Of a stretch of DNA of 64,000 nt, positions 11,521 through 24,262 are shown in pieces (within the stretch, counting starts at the first letter, position 1; each line of letters opens with the position of its first letter). Both the position numbers and the translations under genes were made by a program. The DNA comes from Antedon mediterranea (taxonomy: Eukaryota > Echinodermata > Crinoidea > Comatulida > Antedonidae), in assembly GCF_964355755.1 (NCBI RefSeq), contig NC_092675.1, positions 5,428,312 through 5,492,311 on the forward strand. Reading direction: 5' to 3'. A model generated the notes under the pieces. That model saw nothing but the letters and a program-made list of their open reading frames with translations. It had not been told where the DNA came from and made no database searches.

Positions 11521-11991
11521 AAAGCGTGGTTCCCACTAGCGACGCAACACAAGGACGTAACGCAACGCAAGTGAATTGACCAATCACAAGCGATGGCTTA
11601 TTTGCTTGTGATTGCTAACTGTCTATAAAGCTTGGTTCTCACTAGAACGTAACGCAAGGACGTAAACGCAACGCAAGTGTTTTAACCAATGACAAGCGAA
11701 GTTAAGCGTGGTTCCCACTAGCGACGCAACACAAGTACGTAACACAACGCAAGTGAATTGACCAATCACAATCGATGGCTTATTCGCTTGTGATTGCTAA
11801 CTGTCTATAACTTCGCTTGTCATTGGTTAAAACGCTTGCGTTGCGTTTACGTCCTTGCGTTACGTTCTAGTGAGAACCAAGCTTTATAGACAGTTAGCAA
11901 TCACAAGCGAATAAGCCATCGCTTGTGATTGGTCAATTCACTTGCGTTGCGTTACGTCGTTGTGTTGCGTCGCTAGTGGGAACCACGCTTA
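11521..11991. mobile_element. Composite fold-back of the GCGTGGTTCCCACT MITE family, 182-bp arms
   Basis: The left arm (11521-11702) and the right arm (11810-11991, inverted) are near-identical over their whole length. The 107-bp spacer (11703-11809) itself starts with another copy of the family's left terminus, AAGCGTGGTTCCCACTAGCG, preceded by TTAA-like GTTAAG. Each arm contains two sub-blocks: one starting GCGTGGTTCCCAC and one starting GCTTGGTTCTCAC. Transcribed RNA would form a long, nearly perfect hairpin. Non-coding. Confidence 0.75.
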
Positions 11992-12780
11992 TCAAGTCCT
12001 ACAAGGTAGGCCTAGTAACAATATAGGTGGTAGGTAGAGATGTTCTTTCATCTTTACCACCACCAGTTGCTGCTGTGGACAAAGAAGTCTACTGTGAGCA
12101 GCACAGTTCAGTTATAAAGTAGGCCCTAAAAACTAGTCGTTTATTATTATAAAGTCCTATGTTAATAAACGTTATAAATAAAATATTGAATAACATGAGT
12201 TAATATATATGCCATACGTATGTAGATTTCCCATACTAATTAGTTAGGCCTAATGATAAATATTTATTATGTGCATCTGCTCCAAAAGGCATTTTGAAAT
12301 AGGTTTGTCACTCGATATCCTTTTTTAAAAAGACATTAGGCCTATCTATCATCTTTTTTTATATAAAACATATCTGACAATAATGAAAACACATTAGATA
12401 AATATTTCGCTTCGTTTATTACATTTATCATAACACAAACAATACCAACTTGTATACATAGTCATAAACACCACAAAATGTGGCCACGGAGGTATAAAAA
12501 TAACTCCGTTACGAAAGTGTATGTTGATACACATTTTACAAAGAATATCAAAGAATTATATTTTGTATAAAATTTACAATGTAAACTACAATGAGATGAT
12601 TTTCATATTTTGTCTGACATCAAACAATGTTTCGATGATGAAATGTGATATATATTACATCATTATCATAGGCCTATTATTAATTTTGTCTTTTTTAGTA
12701 AAAAATGTTCCATGGTTGTCTTGATTTATTTTTATTCTTTGCATGAATTGGAATCAAATATCAATCAATCAATAACTTAG
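11992..12780. other. AT-rich intergenic sequence
   Basis: No gene or structured repeat recognised. A 67-codon hydrophobic frame at 12521-12724 looks like chance in AT-rich DNA. Confidence 0.4.
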
Positions 12781-12944
12781 GCTCTCTCTATACTATCAAC
12801 AGTTTGACCAAAAAAAGTGTGATGCGCCCAAATATAGTAGTCACATGCGCAAATATCATAGTGATATGACATCATCATATCTTATATAGCCTAAGGGCAC
12901 ATCACATTTTTTGTCATATACGGTTTGATAGTGTAGACAGAGCC
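12781..12944. mobile_element. MITE of the CTACACTATCAAAC family, second copy
   Basis: Ends GCTCTCTCTATACTATCAAC (left) and the complement of TTTGATAGTGTAGACAGAGC (right). The interior shares CAAAAAAAGTGTGATG, CATATGACATCATCAT-like and GGGCACATCACATTTTTT blocks with the copy at 5642-5779. The flanks are TTAG and TACT, so the TTAA duplication has decayed or the boundary is shifted. Confidence 0.68.
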
Positions 12945-15168
12945 TACTATATTTGATGAGGCGTTATCTGTCAATTATAGTATTTGATTAGGCTATTATA
13001 TATATAATAATATTTAAACGGCCAATTAGATAGTTAGAGTTAATTAATACAATCCGCATATGTCTACTGTCATATGCAATATTTTACTTTTAAGCGTATT
13101 ATTTTTATGACAGCTCATCCAGGAGCTTCATAACTTTAAGCCCTTGTTCTTAGATACGTCGACATTCATTCATATTGACTAATCCAATCAAACGCAAATT
13201 ATCCTACAAATATCTTAATCTGTAAGATTGTATTTTTATTCATTATTTTCTATTATGTTAATCCGTGGATAAAATACAGTTTAACTTAAAAGTTCAACTG
13301 AAACGCTTAAATAATATGAAATATATGGTACCGTATGGTATAGCACAATACATATGCAATACTATGATTTTAAAATAAACTTGACAATAATATATTTAAC
13401 TATCATACACAGTGGAAAGTTGAGAATATCGATCATGGATTATAATAATCTTTTGAATCTATACCCGACAATCCCTATTTAGTACACGCTATTACTATAG
13501 GCAACCTGCGAATCTGGCATATTTATTAGGCTTACATACTTATTGTAATTTTGGCGAACAGGTAATATGTTGTGTGGAGCAGCAATATTCGTTTACGAGA
13601 GAGCATGTCCAGTGTAACCTATGAACTTACGTTAAATATTAACAACCCTAGCAAACTCAATTAATTATTTGTATTGAATGACATCATATTGTATGCATAC
13701 TAATATTATATTCTATTAAAGCATAAGCTTACAAAATTCATTGCGTTGATCAATTGTTTACATTAGCAATATATACATATTACAGAAGCATATATTTTAT
13801 ATATTATTTACAGTATTATGCGTCAAAAAGTCTAGTCCGTGCAGCGACTCCTTTGTCATAGTCAGTACCAGTTATTCAACCTTTGATGCCTTCCTGAAAT
13901 GTCCATGGTATTAGAAACAAGTTCCAAAACTTTTACTGTGTAGGCCTTGCATCTTCTCGGTTTAACCCCTTGGCATAACTAATCGTCTTAAATTTAGTTG
14001 GGGCTATTATGCCAGCATTTAAGTCACATTGGTCTAAATTATCAAAATAAACTCTATGTATTTCATTGTATTATAGGCACAAGTATCAGATATCATCTTC
14101 ATTTTGGCAAATAATGTTTAATTTTAATCTGATTATTATCCGATTATGAAAACAAAAAGAACTTGCATTCTTATGACTTATTTGGCTGGTTAATTTTTGA
14201 ATTACAAACTGTCGAATTTTCTATTCATAATTTATTTGTTTACTTTTATTTTGTCATTTTTATCATTATTACTTTATTCTATTATCATTTACAATTTAAA
14301 AATGTTTCAGCTGTTTTCAATTTAAATATTTATTAGAAACATTAATTTTAAGTGATTTAATTTTCCGATTATTTTTGTTATGATGTCAAACATAAACTAC
14401 GTCCAGCCAGAGTGTCCAGTAAACGGTCAACTGTGTCCAAGTTCGTGAAATGAAATTATAAAGACAGATCAGTCGTCGGTGGCCGTCAAAGAATGTATTT
14501 TCTTTAAGAACATGGAAATAAAGATGAGTAAAATCAACCTTTAAGTTTTAACAATTATTCACTTTTTTTCCAGAAACAAAATAATGATTTCGCTTATTTA
14601 AAAACAAAAACACATGGCTTCTGGTTTACTGTTTTATTCTTTAAATTACGATTTTATTAGGTAAATGTTGTTTTTTTTATCCAATTTGTTTGGTCAAAGT
14701 GAATAATCGATGTGACATTAAAATGACATATTCAAAAAAATATTATTATAAAATTATTTTTTTTCAGAGGATAATTCTGTTTTCCTGCACTTTATGTATT
14801 GTAGTCAGGAGAGGTTTTCTTTTAGAAAATCATTTCTGTATAAAAATCAGATTGGAATTTATTTAAAACGGAACTAGCCATCTTAGAATTAATTGTTGTT
14901 ATGATAGAGACACTGGAGGTAATTTAAACAATACCGTAGAGTATTCGGCTTTTGGGCCTAAACAAATGATTCTTTTTGTGAAATTAAGGGGAACACACGA
15001 ATACTCTCACAATGAAAGAGATTCTATGTGGTAAGTATTCCTGTTCAAGATGTTATACAACGTGTTTTTATTTTACTAAGTAGTATAACAACACGATGCG
15101 TATAATGACATAAATTCATGGATTGTGATAAAACGTTACATTTTTCCATTTGTAACGTGTTCCTTATG
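12945..15168. other. Intergenic region downstream of the GPCR, no gene seen
   Basis: About 2.2 kb of AT-rich sequence without a recognisable exon. The 3' UTR of the receptor gene reads into its right end. I see no canonical AATAAA within the first ~150 bases after the receptor stop. Confidence 0.4.
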
Positions 15169-18082
15169 TCACATTGCGTTGTCGTCGGCAAGGATAGAAT
15201 CCTGGCATTCATACATTGTAGTTGTTGTCATAAAAGAACTGTTTCTGGACGCATTGCGTTTTCCTGATGACGTACTGTGCATACTCATCATTGTAAAGTT
15301 TCCAGTTCTACTTCGAATGACAGATTTGGAGGTTTCTGGTGGTTGAACTAGATGCACACAGGGGAGCCATCTGAAAACATACTGAAATCCCTTTCGAAAT
15401 CTGGAAAAATGTAAGTAAATAACTTGATAGATAGTCATATGGAACACATATTATACATGGACATATATTATTGTAAGATTAAATATAATATATGACACTA
15501 TTGGCCAATCGGTTTTAGGCCTATTCTGTAATATTAGGGAGCTTTCGATTTGCGAAGACTGACGACCAAACTACGTGTTAATTGGGAATAAAGAGTTTTT
15601 ATACGTTTTGAAATAAAATTTGGTATCACCGACATATTCGGTTTATATCCCAGTAAGTATTGTTGATTTTTTTCGATACTTGTGCGCAAGTGGAGATATT
15701 GGGATGTGTGTCCTCGCTCCCCACCTCGACAAAGGTTTGATGGTTTAGGCCCAGACGACGATCGACTATTAATCGATTGACATTACCAGTCATCGCAAAT
15801 CCAAAGTTCACTAATCCCTAATCAACAACTTGACAAGAATTTTAAATACGATTTTACCTGTCATTTAACCAGCAATATATAAACGGATTACACATTGAGT
15901 TACTCATAGACAGCCACCATATAAAATAGAACAGCTTATCTATGTGCGGTACTAAATATAATTCTTTGTACGTATAAACAAGTACATAGTAAACATGTAT
16001 AGGAAGCCAACACAATGCGAATATTGTGATCACTACAACTATCATCTTAACAACCTGTAAGAAAGAGAAATACCAAAATTGGGATTATATTTATAAAAAG
16101 CTTTAGAGGATGTTTCAGTAGTTGAAAATAAAGGATACGACATGGTTCAGTTTCATGCAATGTTTCATTGAAAGCTAACGATTTCATTTCGGAAGTTATT
16201 GTCAAGATTTGATCATTAAAGAAGAATAAGAGTTATTGTCAGGAGAGTTGTCCAGAAAGATTTTCTAATAATGGACTGTATCAGATAAATGATACTATGA
16301 AACTATCAATAAAATGGTGAAAATTGAAAACAACGTAAGAGTATTTTATGATAGATAAATTACGATTTAATGCTAGGTTAAATAGTCTATTAGGCACACA
16401 AACTGACTGAATCTGAATACGATATTTTTCTGCATGATAAATAACAAAGTATTCATAAAAAGGCCTGATCTTACATCAATATTGTGCAACATACATTTAC
16501 CCGCATTGTTTTAATTGAGAATAAAACAGACAGATGTAGGTCAATAACAAGTAGTTTTCGGACTTTATAAAGAACTTTTAGATTGTGATATGATGGAAAG
16601 ATAGAAATCGTAGTTGACACTAATGGAGCGCTTGACGACGCGACCATTACGTTAAGAAAACGAAGATTATTTTTTATACTGAAAACGACCATTTATACAA
16701 CACAAATAAAAAATAAAAATAGCTAATAGTAAACGTTTTGTGAGAAATGAAATGTTGAAAACAATTTTTTTTTATTTTGACCTCATTTTAAATGTTAAGT
16801 TGTAACTGACTGATGGTTATTCCTTTAAGTTATAATTTAGGTACCTACTCTTCTTTTAGCTTCAAGGTGAGGTCTAGGCCTATTAGGAACAGATTCTCCA
16901 GGCATCTGACTTCTCCAAAGCTTTACTCCAATGACGCTGTAACAGGCAGCCATTACACATAATGGTAGCACGTACGTAAAAACCGCAAAGCACATATGAT
17001 ATCTGTTAAAAAAAGGAACACAATTATTATAAAAGTCTTTGAATTCATTTCAAAACTGTTTAAAACGTCCCGATCAATTAGGTAACGCGTTTTAAAATGG
17101 AAACAAATCATGGAAAGCGTAATGTCAATTAGAAAGAAGTTTGAAATAATAAAATATAGAACATTTCAATCTGATTAGTATTATTGCTAGTTAGGCCTAT
17201 AGAACATTTGACATGGCCTCATATTCTATGTATTTATCTATAGAACTCAATGGAACAAGTAACACTTTTTTTTATTATGGTAAATAAATTATAATCCACC
17301 GTCCTCTTTTAGCAGGTAGATGCGGCCTCGCTTTCAACCTACTGTATATCTTTTAATACAATCGTCAAGGGAAATTCAGACGGTCCATGTTCGTGGATAA
17401 ATATCCCTAATAATACTTGTATTAGAAAGGAATATAATATTTACATAAAGTTATCCAATCCCCAGAACTCAGCTCCGTCTGGCCATTTGACATAACATAT
17501 TCTTATCTTTGTATTACTTATTTGGTAAAATAATGTCTCTACAGTGGTGAAGAGAACAACCGGATAAGCAAAGCATGCAGACAGGCTCCAAATTACGACT
17601 ACTACTCCAATAGTTGTCAACCTTGAGAGTCTCGGTTTTAGCGGATAAACAATCGCTCTATAACGGTCCAAAGTTATAGCCACAAGTGAGAGAACTGTTG
17701 CCATTACGCAAAAGTATCCATTTGCGAGACATATTTTACACATTGTTCTGCCAAATATCCAATCCTGTGCTATATTCTGGTAGGATGCAGGAATCATGTT
17801 AAAGGTCGTGTTCAATACATCTGCAACAGCCAGATTGACAAGAAAACAATTGGTGACAGTTCGCATACGTGGATTGGTCAAAACGATCCAAATGACTATG
17901 ATGTTTCCGCCGGCTGCTGTTACAATCGTTGCTATGAAAAGAACTGCCCAGAGGTAAGAGTAGGTGTCTGGTATGAACAGCACTGTTCTATTATATACAG
18001 CATAGTCTCCCGATTGCCACAGCAAATGCGGATCAGAATAGTCATTAGAGTAGTCAATGTCTGACATCATTGAGCTGGTCAA
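15169..18082 (-). CDS. Tachykinin-receptor-like class A GPCR, complete, 4 exons
   Basis: Exons in transcript order: 18082-17445, 17002-16849, 16054-15858 and 15400-15169, phases 2, 0 and 2, giving 406 residues. Visible landmarks: glycosylation site NRT at 31-33, GGN in TM1 (60), LAVAD in TM2 (D88), C115 and C196 as the likely disulfide, DRY at 139-141, W165 in TM4, P226 in TM5, CWLP in TM6 (279-282), NPFIY in TM7 (320-324) and a C-terminal Cys (344) for possible palmitoylation. The blocks CYVKWPDG, EAKRRVVKMIVVV, WWLSMSNSMCNP and WLNDRFRKGF closely resemble vertebrate TACR and insect tachykinin receptors. The break after AKRR and the break at LNDR|F fall at the loop and TM borders where TACR genes are interrupted. 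Luqin/RYamide receptors are the closest alternative. It would sit in the plasma membrane, bind an amidated neuropeptide and couple to G proteins (family knowledge). Intron 3 carries a MITE. Confidence 0.92.
15534..15820. mobile_element. MITE of the GAGCTTTCGATTTGCG family (GPCR intron 3)
   Basis: Left end TTAGGGAGCTTTCGATTTGC and right end (complement) TTAGTGAACTTTGGATTTGC form inverted termini that continue into GAAGACTG / GATGACTG. A one-ended relative is at 40084 onwards. The 61-codon minus-strand frame inside (15626-15811) is not a gene. It fills most of the 457-bp intron. Confidence 0.6.
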
Positions 18083-18286
18083 GTATCAGATAACCCATAC
18101 AATAACTCAGTGGCACATTCTGAGAAGAGAATGACAAAACAACGTATAAGTGGAAAAGCAATCACTGACATAGGCCTATATTTGTTTCTTTTTTCTAATG
18201 TAATTTTTTAATGTAAGTGTTTATAATATAAATTCAGAGCACTGGGCAGAAATCACATTGCGTCAATGCCATGGTTGCGGACGTCG

Positions 18287-18320
<34 letters not shown>

Positions 18321-18346
18321 CGTGTCCGGGGATACTATATAATATA

Positions 18347-18419
18347 TATTATTGTTTTAAAAAATGGTTTTGAATTAACATATTATGTTAATTCAAAACC
18401 ATTTTTTAAAACAATAATA
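18347..18419. repeat. Perfect 73-bp palindrome upstream of the GPCR
   Basis: Arms 18347-18382 and 18384-18419 are exact reverse complements (36 bp each) around a single central base at 18383. The arm runs TATTATTGTTTTAAAAAATG and on through GGTTTTGAATTAACATA. The lack of mismatches means it is young or maintained. It is about 265 bp upstream of the receptor ATG. It could be a very short MITE or a snap-back product. Confidence 0.85.
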
Positions 18420-19790
18420 AGAAGACAATTAGTCTTCAACAATTACATTAATTACAACATTCTTGAATGTACTACCTTTTGCTGATGAATTTCCTAAACT
18501 CAGCATATGAGACGATTTTACTGTAAGGCCTATTTATTGAAAGTTGATAACTTTAAAATTTAACATTAGTGTGTATAAGATTAAAACGTTAAATAAATAA
18601 GATATTTTATTGAATTAGCGTGAATGTGTTTCTAATGAATAAATATCTCTCGTTGAGTACACACATCCTTCTGCATTAAATTTTATTGCAATGAACGAAT
18701 AACATTCAACTACTTTATCTTAATCATTTAATTTATAGTGTTCATACTATAATTTGCGTTTATATAAAAATACAGAAGCTGTCGGTTTGATTATAACGTA
18801 TGGTTTTGGTTTCATACCATTGCATTGTCCTTCTTTGGTTTGTAATGTTTAATTCAATTTACCAGAGGAACTTTGAAAAGCAAAGTTCACAAAAAAAAAT
18901 GGAAAAAACATATTTCCATTTCAAAAGCAACAATATGCATCTGCACGAAAGCTTCACGTGTTTCATTTCATACTTTAATATTTTATTTTCAATTTTGAAA
19001 GGTTACTTTTCTTTTTTAAACATTTTTCAAATCATTGTTTTTATATGTACGATTCATGTGAATAAAGTGATTGATTGACCTCTAGGCCTAATCCCCCTGA
19101 TCAATGAACGTGGAATAACTTATCTATAACATTATGAAGGAATATAGGCCTAAAACAGGATATTGTTAAAATTAAATCGGGGTTTCTTTCTCGTAATATG
19201 CTGCTTATATATTCCTTAAATCTTAAATCTAATGTAAAAAACGAAAACTGACAAATTGTATTAGGAAATTACAACCTTGTTAGGTCTGGAAATATGTTTG
19301 GTGTGAAAAAGCATTGAAAGAAATTGTTCGCTTACAATTTTTCAACTATCTAAAACGTCATGTAAATAGCTCCTCGCCAGTTCACATGCTCTAACGATCA
19401 TTTTACATATTTATATACATTTCATAATCCGTGGATCAATAAAATCCTTCTTTTCTGGAATATTGCTTTTATCGAAATAAGACAAGAAACCCTCCGGAGA
19501 CCTGGAATTGCAGGCCAAACTGTGATGTGGGGTACTAGTATTAACCCGATCATTCAGCTTAAGATGGCCAACCTTTGCAGAGTGACCCAGCTTAGAGTTA
19601 TGCATGATGATATCTCAGATTATCTGTGTAAAAATCGCCTAAAATCCACTGAGTAGTTAAAATATATTTTTTCTTTAATGTGTAGATTCCACATTAAAGC
19701 GATAGATTATTTGCTTATGTGATGTCTAATCATGCTTTTTGCTATCTTTCCCTATGTTATTGAAAATGCATCGAGTTTTTAGTCGCGTGC
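18420..19790. other. Intergenic, upstream of the GPCR
   Basis: AT-rich. Open frames at 18800-19078 (+) and 19411-19605 (-) have no recognisable domain. No exon with convincing splice sites was found. Confidence 0.4.
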
Positions 19791-19861
19791 AACGCGAATC
19801 TATAGCTCAATATGTCGGTCGGTTGGTCGGTTGATCGGCAAACACTAACTTGAGCACGCGA
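19791..19861. mobile_element. Short AGTCGCGTGC-terminal repeat with GTCG core
   Basis: Starts AGTCGCGTGCAACGCGA and ends TTGAGCACGCGA, an inverted pair of about 10-12 bp. Between them is a run of GTCGGTCGGTTGGTCGG. Related copies are at 20791-21591, 31400-31470 and 43885-43962. Confidence 0.6.
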
Positions 19862-20790
19862 ATGCAGCCATATATATGGCCTTGTTATATAAAGTGTGTG
19901 GTTTGTTTGAGGAACTGACCCAGGAATGATGGGATAGGTATGATACTGTACGTCGATTAAACTATCACTGGCGCTGAACCGACTCTTATGAAGATATTCC
20001 CAGCTGTTTATTTTTCCAGGTTGTCCACTTTGTATTTCTTAGTTTATTGACACGGTTAAAGGAAATGTTTTCAGGTTTCAAATACAGAGTTTGTGTTAAT
20101 TTATGGACCGTTTCGTTTTGACAAGAATATTCTATCAGTTACCGTATGTATTTTCGTTATCGTCTAGATAGATTGTTAAATATATGATCAAATACATGAT
20201 TTTATTTCATAAAATAAATAAGTTATTCTATAGAATGCAGAAAAGAAGACACAATGGTTAACTTTAAGAATTGCCAGTTGCCAGTTAACACATCAAACGA
20301 AAACTCGTTGCTAACGTTGACGACCAATAAAAGCCGTTAAATAGAAATGTACGTCACGCTATATTGCCTATTTGAACGAGCTTACACAGTCTAATAGAGC
20401 GGTACTATCTTATGACATTCGATTGATCAGAATACATCGGTCTTGGGAATCGATGATGTTACTTATATGTTATAATGAAATGTAAAATGTGTTGAAACAA
20501 CTTCTATGCCAACATTGTTTAAAGAAGATAGACGACAGCTTTTAACGTGAACGCAGCAGTGCGACACAAAAAGCTCTGGCAAACTTACTGAAGTTTGTCG
20601 GACTACACCATACCCGGATGGCCATTAAGTAATGTTATTACGTGAAGCATTGATTGTTAGCCGATTTAGCCTACAGTATCAATTAACTCTATATATGTTT
20701 TCTATTCATTTATTTTATTCAATTTCGTCCATTTAAATTTAGTAATAGTTTAATGTTTCTTAACTGGTATAGGCCTACATTATGATTTTT
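19862..20790. other. Intergenic, no gene seen
   Basis: AT-rich with no recognisable coding exon. AGAATATTCTATCAGTTACC near 20124 resembles part of a short motif seen also at 57470 and 61592. Confidence 0.3.
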
Positions 20791-21591
20791 AGTCGGCGCG
20801 TGGAAGCGACTCTATAGTTCACTATGTCGGTCGGTCGGTCTGTCGGTCTGTCTGTCGGTCTGTCGGTCTGTCGGTCTGTCGGTCCGGTATCACTATGCGT
20901 TTTATTGCTTTCTGACCTTATCTTGATATCAGTTTAATCTAGCTAGGTCAATTTTTCACAGTATATTCCTTATGGCCAGGAATCGATGTGGTTATGTTTT
21001 CACGGTGCGCAATAAAAAAGTACGTGGTCTACGCACGATTTAACGAAATCACGTTTGTAATCATATCTTCACAACCATGAATCACAATTAAATAAAATTT
21101 GGTATTCATAAATTTCAGGGCATAAATCATCATATGGCAATACAATTACGTGCGTAGCGCATGTAACGCATGCGTACGCGCGCTTAAAATTTTCAAAATT
21201 TATTTTCGATGAAATAAGAGTACGTTTCAAGCAATTTTAAGCGTTTACAAAATTGCCATGAGTGCGCATATTTTTGCGCGCGCACTACGCGTTAAATGTT
21301 ATTGCGCACTCTTTTTGCCCGATTTCTGTTTTCTTGACTTACTTTTCAACTCGAAATTACGTTATACGAGCACGTCAAAAGTGACAGGCTATGCACGTGT
21401 AAATTAAAAAAATATAAATGTTTTTAAACATTTTCAACATTTTTAAACATGTTTAGTAATTTCGGTTAGTATAGTTCACTATGTCGGTCGGTCGGTATGT
21501 CTGTCGGTCTGTCGGTCTGTCTGTCGGTCTGTCTGTCGGTCTGTCGGTCTGTCTGTCGGTCCGGTATCACTATGCATTGTAGCACGCGACT
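20791..21591. mobile_element. Long member of the AGTCG / GTCGGTCT family
   Basis: Begins AGTCGGCGCGTGGAAGCGAC and ends AGCACGCGACT, matching the inverted termini of the short copies. Two expanded GTCGGTCT/GTCTGTCG simple-repeat tracts (about 20827-20883 and 21482-21561) each follow a CTATAGTTCACTATGTCGG-like or TATAGTTCACTATGTCGG block and precede GGTCCGGTATCACTATGC, so the ends of the element are internally duplicated in the same orientation. The middle (about 21000-21310) is rich in CG-containing words such as GTGCGTAGCGC. No coding frame. Confidence 0.6.
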
Positions 21592-24262
21592 TAATGGCTG
21601 TTGGCCTTGTTTTTTATAAAATAAATGTTGATAATCTATCCATCCATCAGTCTATGCATTTATCAAATGCCATTCAATCTTTTTATCCTTTCGTTCATAT
21701 CCAACTATGTCTCCACTTTTTTTCACTAGCCATTTTTCATTCATAATTTCATATTCTCTAGTTAATTAGTATTGCTATCATTTAACGTTGGAATGCAAAT
21801 AACAAAATCAAGAGCCTACAAATTTAGAAATTATGACATTGAAAAACATGGTTATTAAAACAACCAACAACATGAAGTGATCACATATTTCTGATGCATA
21901 TTACGTAATTGATATTAAACCGTATAATTGATTGGATGCTTTTACGTAAGGAAATTTGTACCGTGACGTCACGAATGTCATTTAGTTGTTCGTTACATAT
22001 TACAAATTGAATTGCATGAACTATGCATTATTGTTTTATTGAAGCACTAGTTTTAATAAACCACTTTTACATTCCTGATTCAGTGTCGCTTTCTTCAAAT
22101 ACTTAAAGATCCCCCGCAAAAAATTAAATGAGTATTTGGTTACAGTATCTATAAGAAAGATGAACATGCTATTAATTCAATCTTTAATAATCATTTTCAG
22201 CGAAATTAAAATAATTACGGGGTCTTGTAACATGTATCTATTTATCTATATCTTTGGTTTCTGTGCAACCAAACATTGTGTTATATACAAACAATATTGC
22301 GTGCAAAACATTTCAAGTAGGCCTAACAGTTTTCAAAATATTTTATGGTTTCTTTTCAACGTTTATACTTTTCTTTTATATTATTTTTCACTACTTCTTT
22401 CTGTATTTTACGTTACCCGTAAAAACAATCATATATAAGAATAGTTAGTTTCAGAGTTCACGACATCAATCCAACTTTGCTTCTTTTAGTTACAAAACTA
22501 AAGTTACTGGTTGCTACCGTAATAGTCAGACGTAATGTTTTATACTCGAAATTAAGTTTCTACTTGTTAAGCCCTACATCGTTTCGATCTTCCACATTTC
22601 ACCATTTGCTTCCCTGTATACTTGAACTCGAAATGTAAGTTTCTGCTTGTTAAGCCATTTGCTTTGTTTAGCCACATGTCACAGTTTGCTACTCTTATAG
22701 TTATACTTGTACATCGAACGGTAAGTTTTTTTCTTGCTAACTCACAAAACACACTTATAAGTTTGCTCTCCTTGAGGTATCCGATCCGTATCCGATCCGT
22801 ATCCGATCCGTATCCGCAAGGCGTGTATACACAATCTTTATTCATTCATTTTTTTACTAATATTCAGATATTATTCTGAGCCATATTTCACATTTGTATG
22901 ATTTTGTAATTTAAAAGTTGTCTATGTCAGTATAGTCAATTTGTTGAATTGAAAAGTTTAATTAATTGCCATTATATCATTCTTTAGTCGAATTGCTTAG
23001 ACAAAATTTAAAGATTAACAAACATTGTGAAGGTATTGTTAATCAGTTTTATTCGTGTAATTAATTTATTGATACGATATTGAATGTTGTATAAGAATCA
23101 ATTCCATGAATTAAGACCGTTCTAAGTGCATTGTATACATTACAAACGTCGTAAATTCAGTTACTGTATTTGAAAGGATTAAGGCTATAATGTTATAGTT
23201 TTTAAATTGAAACGCATAAAAGGGCGATGACGAATTAATGTATTTCAAAACGCGATGGTACTGGCCTTGTTCGTAAACACAAAAACATTTTCTACAGTTG
23301 ATAACTTGGATTACATTTGTCATTTAATATATACGTGATGCCAATCAGCTTAGCCCCAACGTGCCTTTGAAAACGCCAAAAAGATTCTAACTCGACGATT
23401 TATTGTAAAACTGTTTTAATAATCGTGATATTTCTCAAAGCGTGTAGATTACAACGATTACACTTGTTTTTTAATAGATACATTAAATGTAATATCATAA
23501 AGTGATTTGACAGGTATTGGCAATATAAGGGATAATAGACTTCATTTAGATTTAATGTGAATTAGGATATCATTGAAAAATACGAACTACATAAATCAGG
23601 ACGGCAACCTTTCAGAAACGTTAAATGATTGCTTATAGAATTAGTTAAATTATTTGCCAATTGCTGTCGAATTGTTTAATCGTCTGCCGATATACTATCG
23701 AATATTGTTTACAACTAGAGTATGAAATAATAATGTATATAACACGCAACATTGCATTAATGGCAGTGGAACTGAATGATATGAAATATGCGTCACATTG
23801 AAATATTTTTTACATGGTTACAACCAATTCCCCCAAAACAACCCTATTCCTTTCCAGAATCAATTCTCTTGGTAAACAAAATTATATAGACCTAGTGGAG
23901 AAACTTTTTGAACACAATAACATATAACGGAATAGATAAAAACCAAACAGTCCACTTCCATTCTTTTCTTCCTATAATAAACACTAAATAAACAAAAATA
24001 CAATCTTCATTATTCTAAAATGTATGATCATTATTTACCTTTCATAGGCGTGTGTTATTGTTGCTTTGATATACTTCCAAGTTGAAAGACAGAAATAGTC
24101 AATCAATATGTGTACGTACATGTATGTGTGTGTTTCGTTTATAATCATTATGTAGTATTTTCTGGTTTTTTTTTCAAATATGATGAAAATACAGTGATGA
24201 CTATGGTGATATTAATAAAGATACATTAATGTCTACACGGATAAAGACAAAGATACGGTAAA
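21592..24262. other. Intergenic; minor tandem repeats only
   Basis: No gene recognised. At 22540-22740 there is a degenerate tandem repeat of roughly 85-95 bp containing CGAAATGTAAGTTTCTGC. At 22778-22817 an 11-bp unit (ATCCGATCCGT) is repeated about 3.5 times. Open frames at 22136-22448 and 22567-22879 overlap these repeats and have no recognisable domain. Confidence 0.45.
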
